Assembly: GCA_947652605.1 (NCBI GenBank)
Contig: OX393577.1
Location: 31,251,466-31,315,465, forward strand
Reading direction: 5' to 3'
Length of the DNA: 64,000 nt
Source of the DNA: Elmis aenea
Lineage: Eukaryota; Arthropoda; Insecta; Coleoptera; Elmidae
The position numbers and the translations under genes are program-made. This document shows, piece by piece, positions 1 through 12,349 of this stretch; within the stretch, counting starts at the first letter, position 1, and every line of letters begins with the position of its first letter. The notes under the pieces were generated by a model, which was not told where the DNA came from, did not search any database, and saw only the letters and a list, made by a program, of their open reading frames with translations.

Positions 1-1443
1 TTTTTAGTATTGCGCAACTTTACCTATTATATATAATGGTTTTGTAGTCCTGGATTAAGCTGTCTAATAAAATAAGCTGAAATTTACGAACTTAACCACT
101 TGTTTTCACAAAAATTAGTAATAGTCAAGTGTTTGTTTGTTATTTTTGGAAGTGGAACATATTTCTTATATCTTTTTATAATAACATTTTAACATAAATT
201 TTCAATAAAATACCGAACTTCTTGTATTTTAATTTTCTAAGCGACAAGAGAAGCTTAAAACTGTAAAAGATATAATAATTTTAAATATAACTTTTACATC
301 GTAATATTTATATTACTTTTTTTAGAGTAATGCACGTTTATTACACAAATCGGCTACGCTCTTGGCCGTTTTGTGGGCAAAAAAAAAACGATTTAGCGTA
401 ATGACGTAAACTAAATCCTTGTTATACATTTACTAAAGTGACTCATATTAGGGTATGTTTATAAATATCGAACTTCCTAAACCACTTCAATAAATATTAT
501 GATACTATGAATGGCGTGAAATTTTATTTGTTAGCCAGCCTTACACATTTATCAAAATATCTCAAGTCAACGGAAAGGATTATTAAGCGTGTCGAATAGT
601 ATTTTCCAAAGTTTTAACGATCATTAAAATGTACCAAAATATTAGTGAACAAACACATATTAAAACGTAGTTTAAATATCGCTCTTTTATTATAAATGTT
701 TCTATGTATTTCTTGAAAAGAGTTTATTATTCCAGCAAGGTTAAAGGTTATGAACGATCCGATGAATGATCAGTCTGTGCAATATGGATATCGCGTTCCA
801 GTAATTCATCAGACGATTAGTCGGCTGTTCCAGCACTTAACGGATCAATACATGAACCTGTTTGAGAACGGTAAAAACAGTACATAAACAAAAGTAGAAG
901 TAACATTTATCACTAGTATTTTACACGAATGCGTGTTACAAATAACGTGACATCTGGTCATCCGGTAGATGCATCGCCCTCCCAATGCTATGTTAGTGTA
1001 CTGCTTTCTGAAGACGTTTACACTTGCAATGCTTAGATTTCTATGAACCCAACAGACAAAAATGTCATTTACAGTTGAGCGTGTCGTTAAAGCGTTCCGG
1101 CAGCGGCTAATACATCCATAGTTGACAAATATGCATAACTCAGTTCATGTATTAGTACGTGAGTTAGTACAAAATTTACTGCTGGAACAAACCTAACATT
1201 CTTAAAAATTTCTTTTAAGTGTAGCTTTAGAAATAATTTTCATTTGGCACTGTTTTACAACAAATTAGATTTCATCGCCCGATAATGAAGAATTAATTAC
1301 AAGCAATAATATTTATTCTGTTCGATATTAATTACTAATGAATTGTTTACTTTTAAATGAACACGCAGCGTTTTTAGTTGACAAGCTGATAAAAAAATGA
1401 AATGGGAGAAATATTTAAGAAAATATAAAAATACGGAACTTAC
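1..1443. other. Intron of NOS1AP homologue; no other feature seen
   Basis: AT-rich sequence downstream of the donor at 1443. The short frame at 1297-1485 is just the reverse reading across the exon edge and AT-rich DNA. No further NOS1AP exon was recognised here. Confidence 0.5.
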
Positions 1444-1615
1444 CTTTTTTGGGTTTATCGCTAAGAATATCGCTAATATGATCACTAACTAAATCCTGTG
1501 TAAGAGTATCTTGTTCATCATTATCAGGGGGTTCTGGTTCTGGAGCATTAATGGATAATTTATGGCACACCTCAAAAGCTTGTCCTACAGTCCTAACTAC
1601 TCTCATTGCTTGACT
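1444..1615 (-). CDS. NOS1AP: NOS1AP/CAPON homologue, last PTB helix and acidic linker exon
   Basis: A 172-nt exon, read from 1615 down to 1444, encodes 57 residues plus one base. [20 protein letters not shown] is the C-terminal alpha helix of the PTB domain. It is followed by an acidic linker, [16 protein letters not shown], ending SDKPKK. The helix is almost identical to the human sequence [20 protein letters not shown]. The acceptor is TTTGTTACAG. The donor (AAAG then GTAAGT) leaves phase 1, so the downstream exon must start in phase 1 and lies below base 1. The exon begins in phase 0, so it can join in frame either to the 11933 exon or to the unrecognised upstream exon ending at 1966. The C-terminal PDZ-binding part is not in the window. 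Confidence 0.95.
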
Positions 1616-1855
1616 CTGTAACAAAAATTATACTATAAACTAACCATCCTTATGAATAAATAATATGTAAATATGTAACATTTTGCAACGCATTAACTAC
1701 AATGAAGTTTTAAATATACAACAGACTGTGCATAATATACACTGTATATCATAACTTCCTAATTATATGTCTGCTGTTATGGATGAGCTTAATTGAATGA
1801 TTCAATTTTTTTTCACACACTTAATTCAATTTTTCGCTAAAGATTTTTAAATAAT

Positions 1856-1861
1856 TTTATT
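1856..1861 (-). terminator. Candidate polyadenylation signal AATAAA after the PIP-box ORF
   Basis: On the minus strand AATAAA lies 30 nt downstream of the stop at 1891. This is where a poly(A) signal would sit for a short 3' UTR. In DNA this AT-rich the hexamer is common by chance, so it is only suggestive support for the single-exon reading. Confidence 0.3.
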
Positions 1862-1890
1862 TTAGCACTAAGATTTCATTTAAAATAAGT

Positions 1891-2598
1891 TTATGACATG
1901 CGACAATAATACATTGTGTGTACATATAAAAGAGGGGCGGTAAAATCTCTGAACTTCTTATATACCTCTAAATCTAAATCGTCCCAAGTTGTTGCGTCTT
2001 TATGAAAGGTCCCGTTGTAAGCACTAAGGCTCCTTTTCAGTTCAGGAGTCGGTACTTTTTTGCCTCCTTTTTTAGGTAAGACACCCTTATTAGCTTGAAT
2101 AGCATATCCTGAAATTTCTGGTTCACGAAACGAGAGTTTTTTACGCGGTCGTTCGAGAGCTAATGCTGCGGTTTGCCTTGCCTCATCACTAATTTTATCT
2201 ACACAAACTGTGGCCGGCCTAAGTCTACTGATAGTATTTAATTCCTCTTCTTCCTCCGAAACCTCTATTTTAAGAGGATACGCCCCAACGGAGTTTTGTT
2301 TTTGTAACGACGAAGCACGTTTCCTATTTTCATGAACCCTCGTGTGCATTTGGTTTTTGTCGTTTTTGCTAGGAGAAGGTTTAAAAAAATAATCTAAAGT
2401 AGTTTGAGTCTTTGTTTTTTTCGGAGAATCTAAATCTCCGTTGGACTTTGATGACTTTAGCACATCGCCAAAATTAAAGAGTTTCAGACGCGCTTTCGAC
2501 AGCATGTCCTGTTTCTTTTTTACTACTTCCGCGTCGGCCATTTCTAGGCTAGAATGTCTCGTCTTGACCATGTTGTCTCTTGCTTCTTTCTTGCTCAT
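1891..2598 (-). CDS. Unrecognised basic protein with PCNA-binding (PIP) box; nested gene or alternative first exon
   Basis: An intact frame opens at ATG 2598 (MSKKEARDNM) and runs 235 codons to a stop at 1893-1891. The frame is closed upstream by TAA, and an out-of-frame ATG just before it gives a two-codon upstream ORF. The product is basic and probably mostly disordered. Residues 65-72 read QTTLDYFF, followed by KPSPSK; this fits the PIP-box consensus Q-x-x-[LIM]-x-x-[FY]-[FY] exactly. There is an acidic run at 115-119 and Ser/Lys-rich motifs such as KKLSFREPE and LKRSLSAYNG. After codon 211 (WDDLDLE) a good donor (GAG then GTATAT, GT at 1965-1964) sits in phase 0, in phase with the NOS1AP exon at 1615. 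The last 24 residues could therefore be intron read-through. Alternatively it is a single-exon gene, with AATAAA 30 nt beyond the stop. I do not recognise the family; the composition and length argue for a real coding exon. Confidence 0.75.
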   Translation of the reverse strand: MSKKEARDNMVKTRHSSLEMADAEVVKKKQDMLSKARLKLFNFGDVLKSSKSNGDLDSPKKTKTQTTLDYFFKPSPSKNDKNQMHTRVHENRKRASSLQKQNSVGAYPLKIEVSEEEEELNTISRLRPATVCVDKISDEARQTAALALERPRKKLSFREPEISGYAIQANKGVLPKKGGKKVPTPELKRSLSAYNGTFHKDATTWDDLDLEVYKKFRDFTAPLLYVHTMYYCRMS

Positions 2599-5500
2599 TC
2601 TCAATGCATTATAAAATTAGCTAAATTAATGTCCTCGTATGTGTTTCTGTTTACATTCTTCGTGCCGCATTAATGGTCGTCTGATACTCGAGCACGAGAA
2701 GCGTGGGCGATAAATATATTAGCATCTTAGCTTCCGTAGAATAAAATTGGATGGCTACAACTAAGTATTTGTTGGCAAAGATTTGAACTTTTGACCACCA
2801 TCACACAAACTGTCATCTCGTTTGTATCAATCGCGAAAAACAAGTTTAATCAAAATATAGCTCGTAAAGTTTATAATGTTTATTTTCAACCACTTTCTGT
2901 CTTGTTTTAAACACTGTTAGAGCTGTTCTTTTCGGTTTTAAAGTGGTCATAAAATATAAGTATCATCTTTTGACACATTACCATCGAATTGCGGCTTATA
3001 CATAATCAATTATTTACACTATCTACACAACTTAAGTTTAAACATATAATCACTATTCATTTTATTTTAATTTAAACAAAACCTTACAAGTAACTTGAGG
3101 CACTTATTGAAACATTTCACTCTTATTTAAAAATTATAGTTAACACATTTTATTTTAAAGTTTCAAAGCTTTATTTTCATCACAACCTTAATTTGTTTAT
3201 TATTGTTTTTTATCATTAATATGTCTTTTATTAGTTTATGAATGCTGAAGTCTAATCACGCATAAATATTAGATGCGAATGAGTTATTACTTTTGAGCGA
3301 CGCCGACGCTCTGGACGGGCGTCCAGGTGGCCAGCGAAGCAGTGGACTGATTGGGCCGGCGGCGGCAAGTGGCGTCGCGACGGTCGACCTCGCAAAACAC
3401 ACCTCAAGCGTCAAACACGAACTTATACACATTTAGACGGGCTTTAATGTTGGTGAAGTTGTACCTGTTACGCTTATAATAAAATCGCCTAATGACAAAC
3501 ACTTTGTGAAAAGAAAAAAGCACGCATAACAATGGGAGAATTGTAATTAGTTTAAGATAACATTACACATGTGCGTATTTTTACTTGTTAATTCAAAAAA
3601 ACGTTTGAACGTTTAATACACTGGCAGCCGTATTTGTATGTAAAACATACATTGAAAAACTTAAATGAGATATAAAACTTTTTTTAATCCCACGTACTCT
3701 TAAATGACATTTTAACGCTTGCAATCTCTGTTGAAGATTATTATTGTACCATTTTATAGCTGCAAGTTACTAAAAATAGCAACATGTATTCTGAACACAA
3801 TAAGTTTATTTCAAAATTTTAAAAGCTTTTGTGTTATAAGAAATTGTTTGCTACAGTAGATCTTGTGTGTGCAACATTTGTGTGCCATTTTTACCATTGT
3901 GTACCATTTAAATCTGATTAATTGCTAGTTTATTGTGACTTTGTAACAAATATTTTGCTAACAACTGATAACAAATGTATCGATCTAACTATACACTCAT
4001 TTCTAAAACACTATCTACTCGACTGTCTTGATTATCATAACAGTTTCATGTTTTTATAATGTCGCATACTTAAGCTTTAAATGTAACATAATTGAAAAAG
4101 TTTAGGATTTTTGTCCTTTATTTATATTTTGGCAACACTACCAAAATATTATTTATTGTTCTGAATACTTAGAAAATTACGGTGGATGTTACGCAAACAC
4201 AAATTGCGTAGTAAATGTATAATATATGTTCAGTTTTTTTTTTGTCGAAAGATTTGGCAAATTGGCAAAAATCTGCTGTGATGTCATTACTATATCGTAA
4301 AGTCACCCGGTGAACGCTGTGACGTCACAGTTTATTTTATAAAATAGTTTATTTCAAACCTAACAAATTTGTTTCGAATAATTATGTACCGGATCACTAA
4401 CAATTGGAACATGTTGACGGTTTCTTTTTTGGTTTTTTAGCTAAAATAAACGATGATGCTATCAATGACATATATCTTTTCGTATTTTTACTGATATTGT
4501 GCCAATGTCAACTTTAAAATAAAGAGATTACGACATTCCAAACAAAAATATGTATAAACAAGATTTGTACGGTTCTCTGCTAACACAACTGTAAGAAACT
4601 GCTTAATTATTTTCAACGAGCAAATTAATCAGACGGAAACTCAAAAAAACTTTCAACAAATTTGTAAAAGAAGAAAGTTTCAAACTTGGGCCATGTGATC
4701 GTTAAATATTAAAGAGGTTGATAAAAGTCGTTAGCCGTTTACAAGTCAGTGGGGACTAAAAAACCGCCCTAGTTATTACGATAAAACTTTTGTGAAACAA
4801 CGAGAAAGCAATACCTTAAAGTTTTCACAATAAAAAACACTAAATGCAGCAGCTTAAGCCATGGCCTTAATGAAACTTTAGAATGTGTACTCTTATATAC
4901 AAAAATGTTACAGTTTTTTGAGTAATTATAAAAAAGCTAAAGTTGAGTTTTCTAAGTAATCCAACCGAACGGAGAAATACCGTCATAAACAGCCAACTTC
5001 TTCAAAGCAGTGTTGTTCCTTTGAAGCTGGCGTTGTGATTTTAATATACAATAATAAAAATGCAATGCAAAAAATCTTAAAAAGATATGAAAAACAGTAT
5101 CAACGCAACGGTTATAAAAACAGACCTGATTAGTTAAGAGAAAAAGTGTTTTGTTTGGCGTTTTCCATATTTATTTGCCAGACGAGCAGCCTTGAAAATT
5201 AAACGACAAAGTTTGGTCGGCGAGAATAAAACGTGTCAAATTAAAATATGATTTATACAATAAAATCTCAAATTTTAATAATTCGCAACGATTTCATTTT
5301 ACGCATTAAATGCCCTACAGAATTTGAAAGTCTTTAACAAAATGACGAGGAAATTGCCTGCCCGAAACAAAAGACACGAAACTGCGAGTTCGCAGATTAC
5401 AGACTGCGAATTGTTGACACCAGTAAATTATTTCCTTATAATATCGATTTTTTCAGTCTCTGCTTTGTATTCAACAAACATGGAAGAGTACTACCATCAT

Positions 5501-7578
5501 ACGACTTAAAATATTTGGCCCGATTGATGCAAATAGTCGATAATCATGCAACGTTTTCTAAAACCAATATTATTTTGTAGTTTAATTACCTTCGTTTATA
5601 AAGCTTCAAAAGTTATAAACAACGACGATAACATCAACACTAATTTTTCAACTTTATTTACATTGGAAAGCGTTAAATGATGATGTTTTGGATAGAGTGA
5701 TTCCTTATTAGCGATAGCATCTGTTCTCGCTCTGTGGAGTGATAAATTACATTTTAAACTAAAGGTTAATTTTCCTATTTACAAAAACATGGTCCACTTG
5801 CAATTGGTAGAAAAAGTATAATTATTCAAAACGGGATTGCACAAATTAAGTTATATTCGGACTTCAAGCGCACTCTTGTGGTTACTTTTTGAATAAACTG
5901 AATAGATTTTTTACTACGCTAAATTTTAATTACACAAAAATAAAGCTTCACAGGAAATTTTGCGATTTATTTAACATATCCTTAAATATTCCACCAACGT
6001 CATCGATAATTATTTTAAATGTTAAAATTAAATTTAAAACCGCTTTATCATGAACTGTAAAAAATATAAAACCACTCCGTTACTAATATTTACAAGTTTA
6101 AAACTTTTTACTGTTTACAAGGGCCTCAAGCCTAAAACCTACTTTAAAATTTTCAAAAGAAAATCATAAACCAGATTTTTGTATCCGTAAATAACTTCAA
6201 TTTCACGTTTGAAATACTATAATAAATCAAGAATCTTTCTTGCCAACTTGTGAGTTTTTTTAAATGTCTTGTTTTACAAATCTCAAGTAATTGTGATGAA
6301 TTTGGATGATGGTATGAAAGAACTATTTTAATCATACATTTTAGTTTATGTGCATCATAAATTAAATCATTTGCAATTGCACAAACAATTGCAAAATAGT
6401 TACAACACCTAGAAACATAATATAATCAATTATGTACGATTGAAGGATAATATTATCAATTTAAGAGTGTCTGTCGTTTGCATTCTAGTGACTATTTATT
6501 AGTGCTGATACAAAAAAAAATACTTTCTTTTCAAAGTATTTAAAACGTCTGACACAGAAAATAAATTTTTTTAACCTACTCAAATCACAGTGCTATTTTT
6601 AGTTATTGAAATATTGACTTATAGATATCGGATTGGTGAAAATCTTTGGCCTTCAGTCGTATTTTTATGCGGAAGTATTAATTAACCATTATAAATAAAT
6701 GATTACTAACAATGTTTACTTTAAGAATACCAGTGAAATAAAAATAAATGTTTAAACAAGACCAAAAAACACTTTTTTTTGTTGTAAAACTATACTTTTA
6801 TTGGACTATTGGCATGCTGACACAGAACACAGCTCGTCCTACACAGTTACCATTGTAGTGTAATAATAATAATTAAGATAATTATATACTTGTTCTTGAA
6901 AGTACGTAAATCTACAATTCTAAAATAGAGTTAACGCATATTTTTCAGAGAAATCTTTTTTCTATGTGCAACTATGAAATCATAGTTTCTGCAAGATACA
7001 TCATTTAACTGGCTGAAATTCACTCATCTGTAACAATCAGATTTGGCACTTTCATTCAGCGAGTGCACAACGAAGTCATTATTAGAAAAGAATTGAGACA
7101 ACCTACAGCTTGCTCGAAAAACGTTATGAAGCGAAAATGCAACCAATGTACCTACCTTTGTACTTTAACCTTTTGTGCACCAAATTTTAAAAATGTAAAC
7201 ATTTCAGTTTTTCAAGAAATATTTTTAAATTCGCATTACGGAATACAAACAAAGAACGCACAACAAAAAATTATCAGATGGTTTCTCTATGAGGCCACTG
7301 GGACATAAACACAGTAATTATTTTTTGCGATATTAAAAAACTTTTTTTTTCACTTAAACATATTATAACGTTAGCTCTTGTTAGCTTTGTTCAGACCAAG
7401 TCCACTGTGCACTGTACATTTGTTAAATCCAGAAGATGTTTTTTAATGTTAGATATTAAGTAGACGTGATAGTGTTTAAAACAGATCTCGGATCGAAAAG
7501 TTTAACGATGTTTTGAGCTTTATAGTAAGTTTTTATGTGTTTTAAAGCTCGCTCGATCGCGTATGCCTCGGCAGTATA
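2599..7578. other. AT-rich intronic DNA between the PIP-box exon and first MITE
   Basis: Apart from the CpG-rich patch at 3290-3430, this stretch shows only AT-rich sequence with homopolymer runs. No transposon ends, RNA genes or conserved coding segments were recognised. Short open frames, for example at 5324-5509 and 7063-7308, have no recognisable composition or motifs. Confidence 0.4.
3290..3430 (-). promoter_or_regulatory. CpG-rich patch with Initiator match, candidate promoter
   Basis: This is a sharply GC- and CpG-rich patch in otherwise AT-rich DNA, 0.7 kb upstream of the ATG at 2598. On the minus strand it contains TCAGTC (3350-3345), the arthropod Initiator consensus, which would put a start site near 3348. 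A GGACG motif lies about 25 nt downstream, close to but not exactly at the DPE spacing. No coding potential or transposon ends were seen. Promoter activity is inferred only from composition and position. Confidence 0.35.
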
Positions 7579-8241
7579 CAGGGTATTTCTTAAGTATTGC
7601 AAAACAATTCAGATCTGTCACTTAAAAATGTTTCCTTAGACGTCTCATTTCGGAGTTACTCCCCCCTAAAGGGGTGCGGTAAAATTAGGTTTTTATTTTA
7701 TTTCTCAAATTTGGATATCTGTAGAAGAATGATATTTGGTTGATGTTTTATGCTTATTGAAAGGTTTCCCATAGTAATATTTTCAATCATCTCCCACCTT
7801 CACAGGGGGCTGAAAAGTGAGACCCCTGTTGGTTTTTTTAGCAGAACTTTTTGGTGGGTTGAAATTTTGCAATTAAAAACATTTTTTTGAACGCTTGATT
7901 TATTTAGAAACTCTTTTTGTTTAATAGTTTTTCTCGTAAAACCTACAGTTATTGGGTAAAAAATAAAATAAGTAAAGATGAACCATCAAATATTCCAATA
8001 TAAAACGATTAATTTTGGTGGTTGCCATGGTTTGTTAGTTTGTTTGTATTCATATTGGGTAGAATCAGGTAGAATTGACGAGCGTATTAGCGGTGTCGCC
8101 GCGTAAACGTCAAAATGAATTATACCCGTCAATTCTACCGACAGGAGACGTCTAAGGGAAACATTTTATATGAAAGATCTCCTTAATTTTCGATAAGGAA
8201 CCACGTTCCGAATTTTTTCGCAATACTTAAGAAACGCCTTG
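7579..8241. mobile_element. Non-autonomous DNA transposon, CAGGGTATTTCTTAAG ends, TA target
   Basis: The left end CAGGGTATTTCTTAAGTATT and the right end (reverse complement CAAGGCGTTTCTTAAGTATT) form terminal inverted repeats flanked by TA on each side. The inverted similarity continues inward: TTTCCTTAGACGTCTC near 7632-7647 pairs with GAGACGTCTAAGGGAAAC near 8147-8164. No coding region was seen inside the 663-bp element. TA targets and CAGGG ends suggest a Tc1/mariner-type MITE, but the superfamily is not proven. Confidence 0.75.
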
Positions 8242-8934
8242 TAGATTGAGCAGATCTTAAGAATACTGTATGTCTTTAAAAGATTGGAATGTTTCATAAA
8301 AAATGTACTAGGTACCAACACCGCCATTCGTTTTCGAGCCATCAAGTAAATTTTTGTATCAGATTCAACGGGATTTATGGTGGATACACTCTAGTACCAA
8401 AAGGTTTGTTTTTGACGCAGAATCGCACAACCAGCCACTGTTGGGCACTTGTTATTAAAAAAATTGCAAAAACAATAGGGAAATGCACAAAACGCAGTCA
8501 ACTCTTCAGCAAGTGACAGTTTTAGAATAAATGAATCTACATACAGGTATAGGTATAGGCCAGCTAAATATCATATTTTAACTTTAATCCAAAAGAAAGT
8601 TTTACAGTGCAACTCTATCATAATCGCGAAGGTGGTTGCTTCCCTTAACAAGTAAGATTTATAAAACTGCATTTTAAAATGGTGGTTTCTCCGTGAAACC
8701 ACTGGGGACAAAAGGGTTTTAACTGTTTTAACTGCACATTTAACATTATATAATTATTATCAAAACAGTAATTTTAGTAACGATCTGAATATAACAACTT
8801 AGAAAATTTTGCAAATATTATATTTATTTTATTATTAAGTAATTTCAAAGAAGTAATGTACTGCAAAAGAATTTTAATTAAAAGTTGTAATTGTTTATTC
8901 GCTAATTAAAACTTCAAATTTCAGTGGTGTTCAG

Positions 8935-9106
8935 TAGGGGTGGGCGGTATCCAAATTTCGATATCGAAACTTCGATGTCGATATAAAAGCGGCGCGAAGC
9001 TAAAAAGTGAAAAAAGAGACTGGTGACCTAAAAAAAAAAAAAAAAAGCTATCGATATATCGATATCAAAATTATATCGATATTTATCGATATATCGCCCA
9101 CCCCTA
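8935..9106. mobile_element. hAT MITE, TAGGGGTGGGCGG ends, 8-bp target duplication
   Basis: A 172-bp element with inverted ends TAGGGGTGGGC and GCCCACCCCTA, flanked by the exact 8-bp duplication GTGTTCAG (8927-8934 and 9107-9114). The interior is built of overlapping ATCGATAT palindromes plus a poly(A) run. An 8-bp target duplication with short inverted repeats defines hAT insertions. Confidence 0.88.
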
Positions 9107-9114
9107 GTGTTCAG

Positions 9115-11010
9115 CGCGCATCTACTACGTAATGGATATAATTTTTTGTTGTACCAATTTACTAGATTGATTACAAATTTCACAGTTAATTAGATTAACT
9201 CCATTATAAGGGAGTCTTTCGCTAAACGAAAATAACTCGAGTGTCTAAAATTAATTATGATTAATTAAAAAACAAACTACAGCGCAAAAACGAAATAATA
9301 ATTATTACATCAGCTGGTGCCGAATATTTCGTAGATATAAAAGTGAGTGATTTTAATTTACACAAAATAATGGCATTTGCTATACGATATGAATAATATT
9401 AATGTTGAATTTTAATCAGGTAGAAAAAAAAACTGAAAAGAAGCAAGAGGATACTTGAAGTAGGTGTGCGTAAAAAATGTTTTATTTTTTCATGTCTAAA
9501 CTCACTTACACTGCGATGACATACACATACACAAGTCACAATAAATCGCGTAAACATTTCATGTAGTGATAAAACTCAAAAACTAAGATCTGACTATTCT
9601 CGTCACACAATCCCAAGCTTCTGACATTAAGCTGGAAACGTGCAACTTCATATAGACGATGCAACTGCGAACGCCCTGGGATTTAGTATTGTGTTCACAT
9701 CTCGCCTTGTCCTTTCAGTAAAGTTATTGTTATTACTCTGCAGACTGTTCTTCACTTTGAAATATCTTCTGGAAATTAGATGTGGCTTAAGAGTAATATT
9801 TTACATTCCAAGGTTTTATTGAGCTATTTTTTTATCCCAATCCCTTCAAATCACAATTGCAACTGGAATTTTAATTGCCGCCTACTCTTCGGAAATTTAA
9901 TTTTAAAACTTTTTCAATTTCACAAACTAACAGTAGGTACCTATAATATATCGGTTTGCTATTATTAATCACAGTTTGTTGTAACTCAGCTAATTTCTGT
10001 CTTAGTGATGTTTAAAGACAAAATCAACAAATCTGACAGGTCATTTGTCATTCAGATCACAAGATGTTTTTTTCTTATACACACGTAGAAGCACCTACAT
10101 ACTTGTTCAGAATCCACACATACCTACGTATTTAAACGTTCGGAATAGATCAAATATTATTTTGTTCGTTGCTATTAAGCAAACAATGTAGTAAGTAAAT
10201 TTAAGGACCCCTTACAGACAAATTATACTGTAGGTAATTTACCCAACATGAAATAATCAAGCGTTTAATAAAGAGGTTTATTGTACTACTAATAAAGTTC
10301 AAAATAAACTTGTAATGATATATTACTTATAATATTATAATTATGTTACACTTTTTGACTCTTTGACTTCCTTTGCGATTTACGTTTATGAAGCAGCATT
10401 GAAGATTTTACGATTATTTAATCACATCTGAATGTAATATAAATTAAATTATTGACACTTTGTGTGAACCGCAATTAGAATTTATGAACCTATCGCTCTC
10501 AATACAAAACTTTCCTAACGCATCCATACGAGTTCGTTTAACTTTAAAGTAAATACATGTTACCAAAACGTGTTGCAATGAAATGTATTTTCAGAAAATA
10601 ACGTGGACTTTACACATGCATTTGATTAATTAAAAAGGATAATACTTGAATCTGTATTTAAAGAATCGGTTAATATGTACTACATAACCATAAATATCTT
10701 AAGTAAAACAATATTTTTCAGTTCTAATTTTGCAAAACAACATACATTTTTAAAATAAATGCGCTGAAGCGCGTCAAGTTAAACAATTAGAAACCGTGTG
10801 TGTTTATATTACTTTATAAACGTTAAAAACATGCATCAGTAGCCTCCTAATTATTAGGTTATTTTATTTTTAAATTTACAAATCGAAACTAATCATCGTT
10901 TCTCAGCTATTTTCGAGTTGGTGTAAACGTAAACTCTTTTTAATAGCACGTAAACAAAAGAAGAACTTGAAAACAAAGTATTTATTGTCCTTTAGAGTAA
11001 TCCCCCCGTA
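9115..11010. other. AT-rich intronic DNA, nothing recognised
   Basis: No splice-flanked conserved exon, RNA gene or transposon terminus was recognised. The overlapping plus-strand frames at 9640-9968 have compositions typical of translated AT-rich DNA. Confidence 0.4.
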
Positions 11011-11018
11011 CTCTAAAC

Positions 11019-11224
11019 CAGCGGTCTCCAAACTATTTTGGTCGCGCACCCTCAATTTAATGTCGCAACATTAGCGCGCACCCCAAAACAAAAAATCACA
11101 AAAGTTTCATCACAAAATTTGCTAAATTATGCTGTGGAAATAAAAATATTAATTTTTTAAGAATTATCCCGTGCACCCCAGAAATTATCTCGGGGGTGCG
11201 CGCACTTCACTTTGGAGACCACTG
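11019..11224. mobile_element. hAT MITE, CAGCGGTCTCCAAA ends, 8-bp target duplication
   Basis: A 206-bp element starting CAGCGGTCTCCAAACT and ending TTTGGAGACCACTG, flanked by exact 8-bp CTCTAAAC duplications (11011-11018 and 11225-11232). Internal GCGCGCACCCC and GGGGGTGCGCGC segments extend the inverted repeats. There is no coding content. Confidence 0.92.
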
Positions 11225-11344
11225 CTCTAAACAACTATCTCAGCGCATAATTCATTTTTCGTACACTTCAGAGAAATCATTTTTTTTTTTAAATCTTGTT
11301 CGATATATTGTACCTATTACAGTATTATTAAGTTACTAATCAGA

Positions 11345-11640
11345 CACAAAATGCCACCCCTTACAGTATTTCTTTATTTCCAAAACAACAGAAAGACATC
11401 ACGCGGGGCCAAATCTAGCGTATGCGGTGAATGGAACAGTCCATTTTTCAATTTCGCAAAACTCACTGCGTCGAGTGAGTTCAATAAGCAGACGCATTGT
11501 CTTAATGCACGTTCCAAGTATTCGTGCCATATTTTAGTCTTTTGAGAGCAATCTTCGGCATAAGTTTGGTCCATATAACATTAGCATAATATTCTGCATT
11601 AACAGTTTCATCTTTAAAAACACAATGATCATAAATAGTC
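11345..11640 (-). pseudogene. mariner-type transposase relic
   Basis: Read on the minus strand, pieces in different frames line up with the C-terminal half of a mariner-type DDE transposase. DETVNAEYYANVI comes first, then NVH-stop-DNASAY, equivalent to the catalytic HQDNAPAH motif. LFHSPHTLDLAPRDVFLLF follows, equivalent to HPPYSPDLAPSDYHLF. The piece is frameshifted, carries stops and is truncated at both ends. It sits immediately beside the CAGGGTG-family arm at 11660-11848, so the two may be parts of one dead element. Confidence 0.65.
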
Positions 11641-11659
11641 CTTAATTTATCAAAAAATT

Positions 11660-11848
11660 TGCATTACTTTTCCTACACTTGAAAAACTAAAAATTCATAT
11701 TGATTAGGTACATTTATAGAAATAGAATTTTAATCTCTACAAAAAACCTCAATACACTTTTTTCCAAAAAAAATAGGGGAGATATTATACAGCTTTTAAA
11801 ATTCAACCATTGAAATTACTATGTTAAGTGATCCAATTAGACACCCTG
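11660..11848. mobile_element. Solo arm of CAGGGTG-end foldback family (copy related to 33596)
   Basis: The sequence matches the right arm of the 33596-34265 foldback: a stretch beginning AAAAACTAAAAATTCATATTG, then CTACAAAAAACCT, then ACCATTGAAATTACTATGTT. It ends GACACCCTG followed by TA. Only one arm is present. It is diverged from the 34 kb copy, so it is an older insertion. Confidence 0.65.
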
Positions 11849-11932
11849 TATATCCCAACTCTAAAATTTCTTGTTAATTAAATTTGTTGTTATTCAACTT
11901 TTAAATGTTGTTCACTAATTGAAAGTACTAAC

Positions 11933-12097
11933 CTTTTTATTTGATTTGAAGACGGCACATTTAAAAACATTGGAATTTCCGTCTCTAGCAATATAACTAA
12001 AAATTTTAAGATCCTGCGAATCATGAGATACGTAGAATATTCGATAGATGGGGTGAGAAAGTAAAATAGGTTTATTGTCTTCTAGCCATTGCTTCCG
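11933..12097 (-). CDS. NOS1AP: NOS1AP/CAPON homologue, PTB-domain core exon
   Basis: A 165-nt exon, read from 12097 down to 11933, encodes 55 residues beginning [20 protein letters not shown]. It continues through [20 protein letters not shown] and ends [11 protein letters not shown]. The [26 protein letters not shown] block is nearly invariant in NOS1AP from insects to mammals and forms the core of the PTB fold. The acceptor is TTTTTTACAG and the donor is AAG then GTTAGT, both phase 0. The following intron is about 10.3 kb long and carries a separate coding exon (1966-2598) and several transposons. Nothing in the exon is broken. Confidence 0.96.
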
Positions 12098-12349
12098 CTG
12101 TAAAAAATCATGGATCAGTAGAGAATAATTAAAAGAACAGAGTTTGTTATTATAGAAAGCTTTTTGCCTTTTACGCTTGTTTTACAAGATTTGTGATTTT
12201 GTAAAATGCAAAAGTCAACGAAAATAATACAAAAACTTAGTAAGCTGTGTAACAAGAATATACGATTATAGGTTTTGTTAAGTTAAAAGAGTCTGAAAGT
12301 TTTTCCTTGTTTTAGTTAAAAGCTTTACGTTTACTTAGTATAAACTTAC

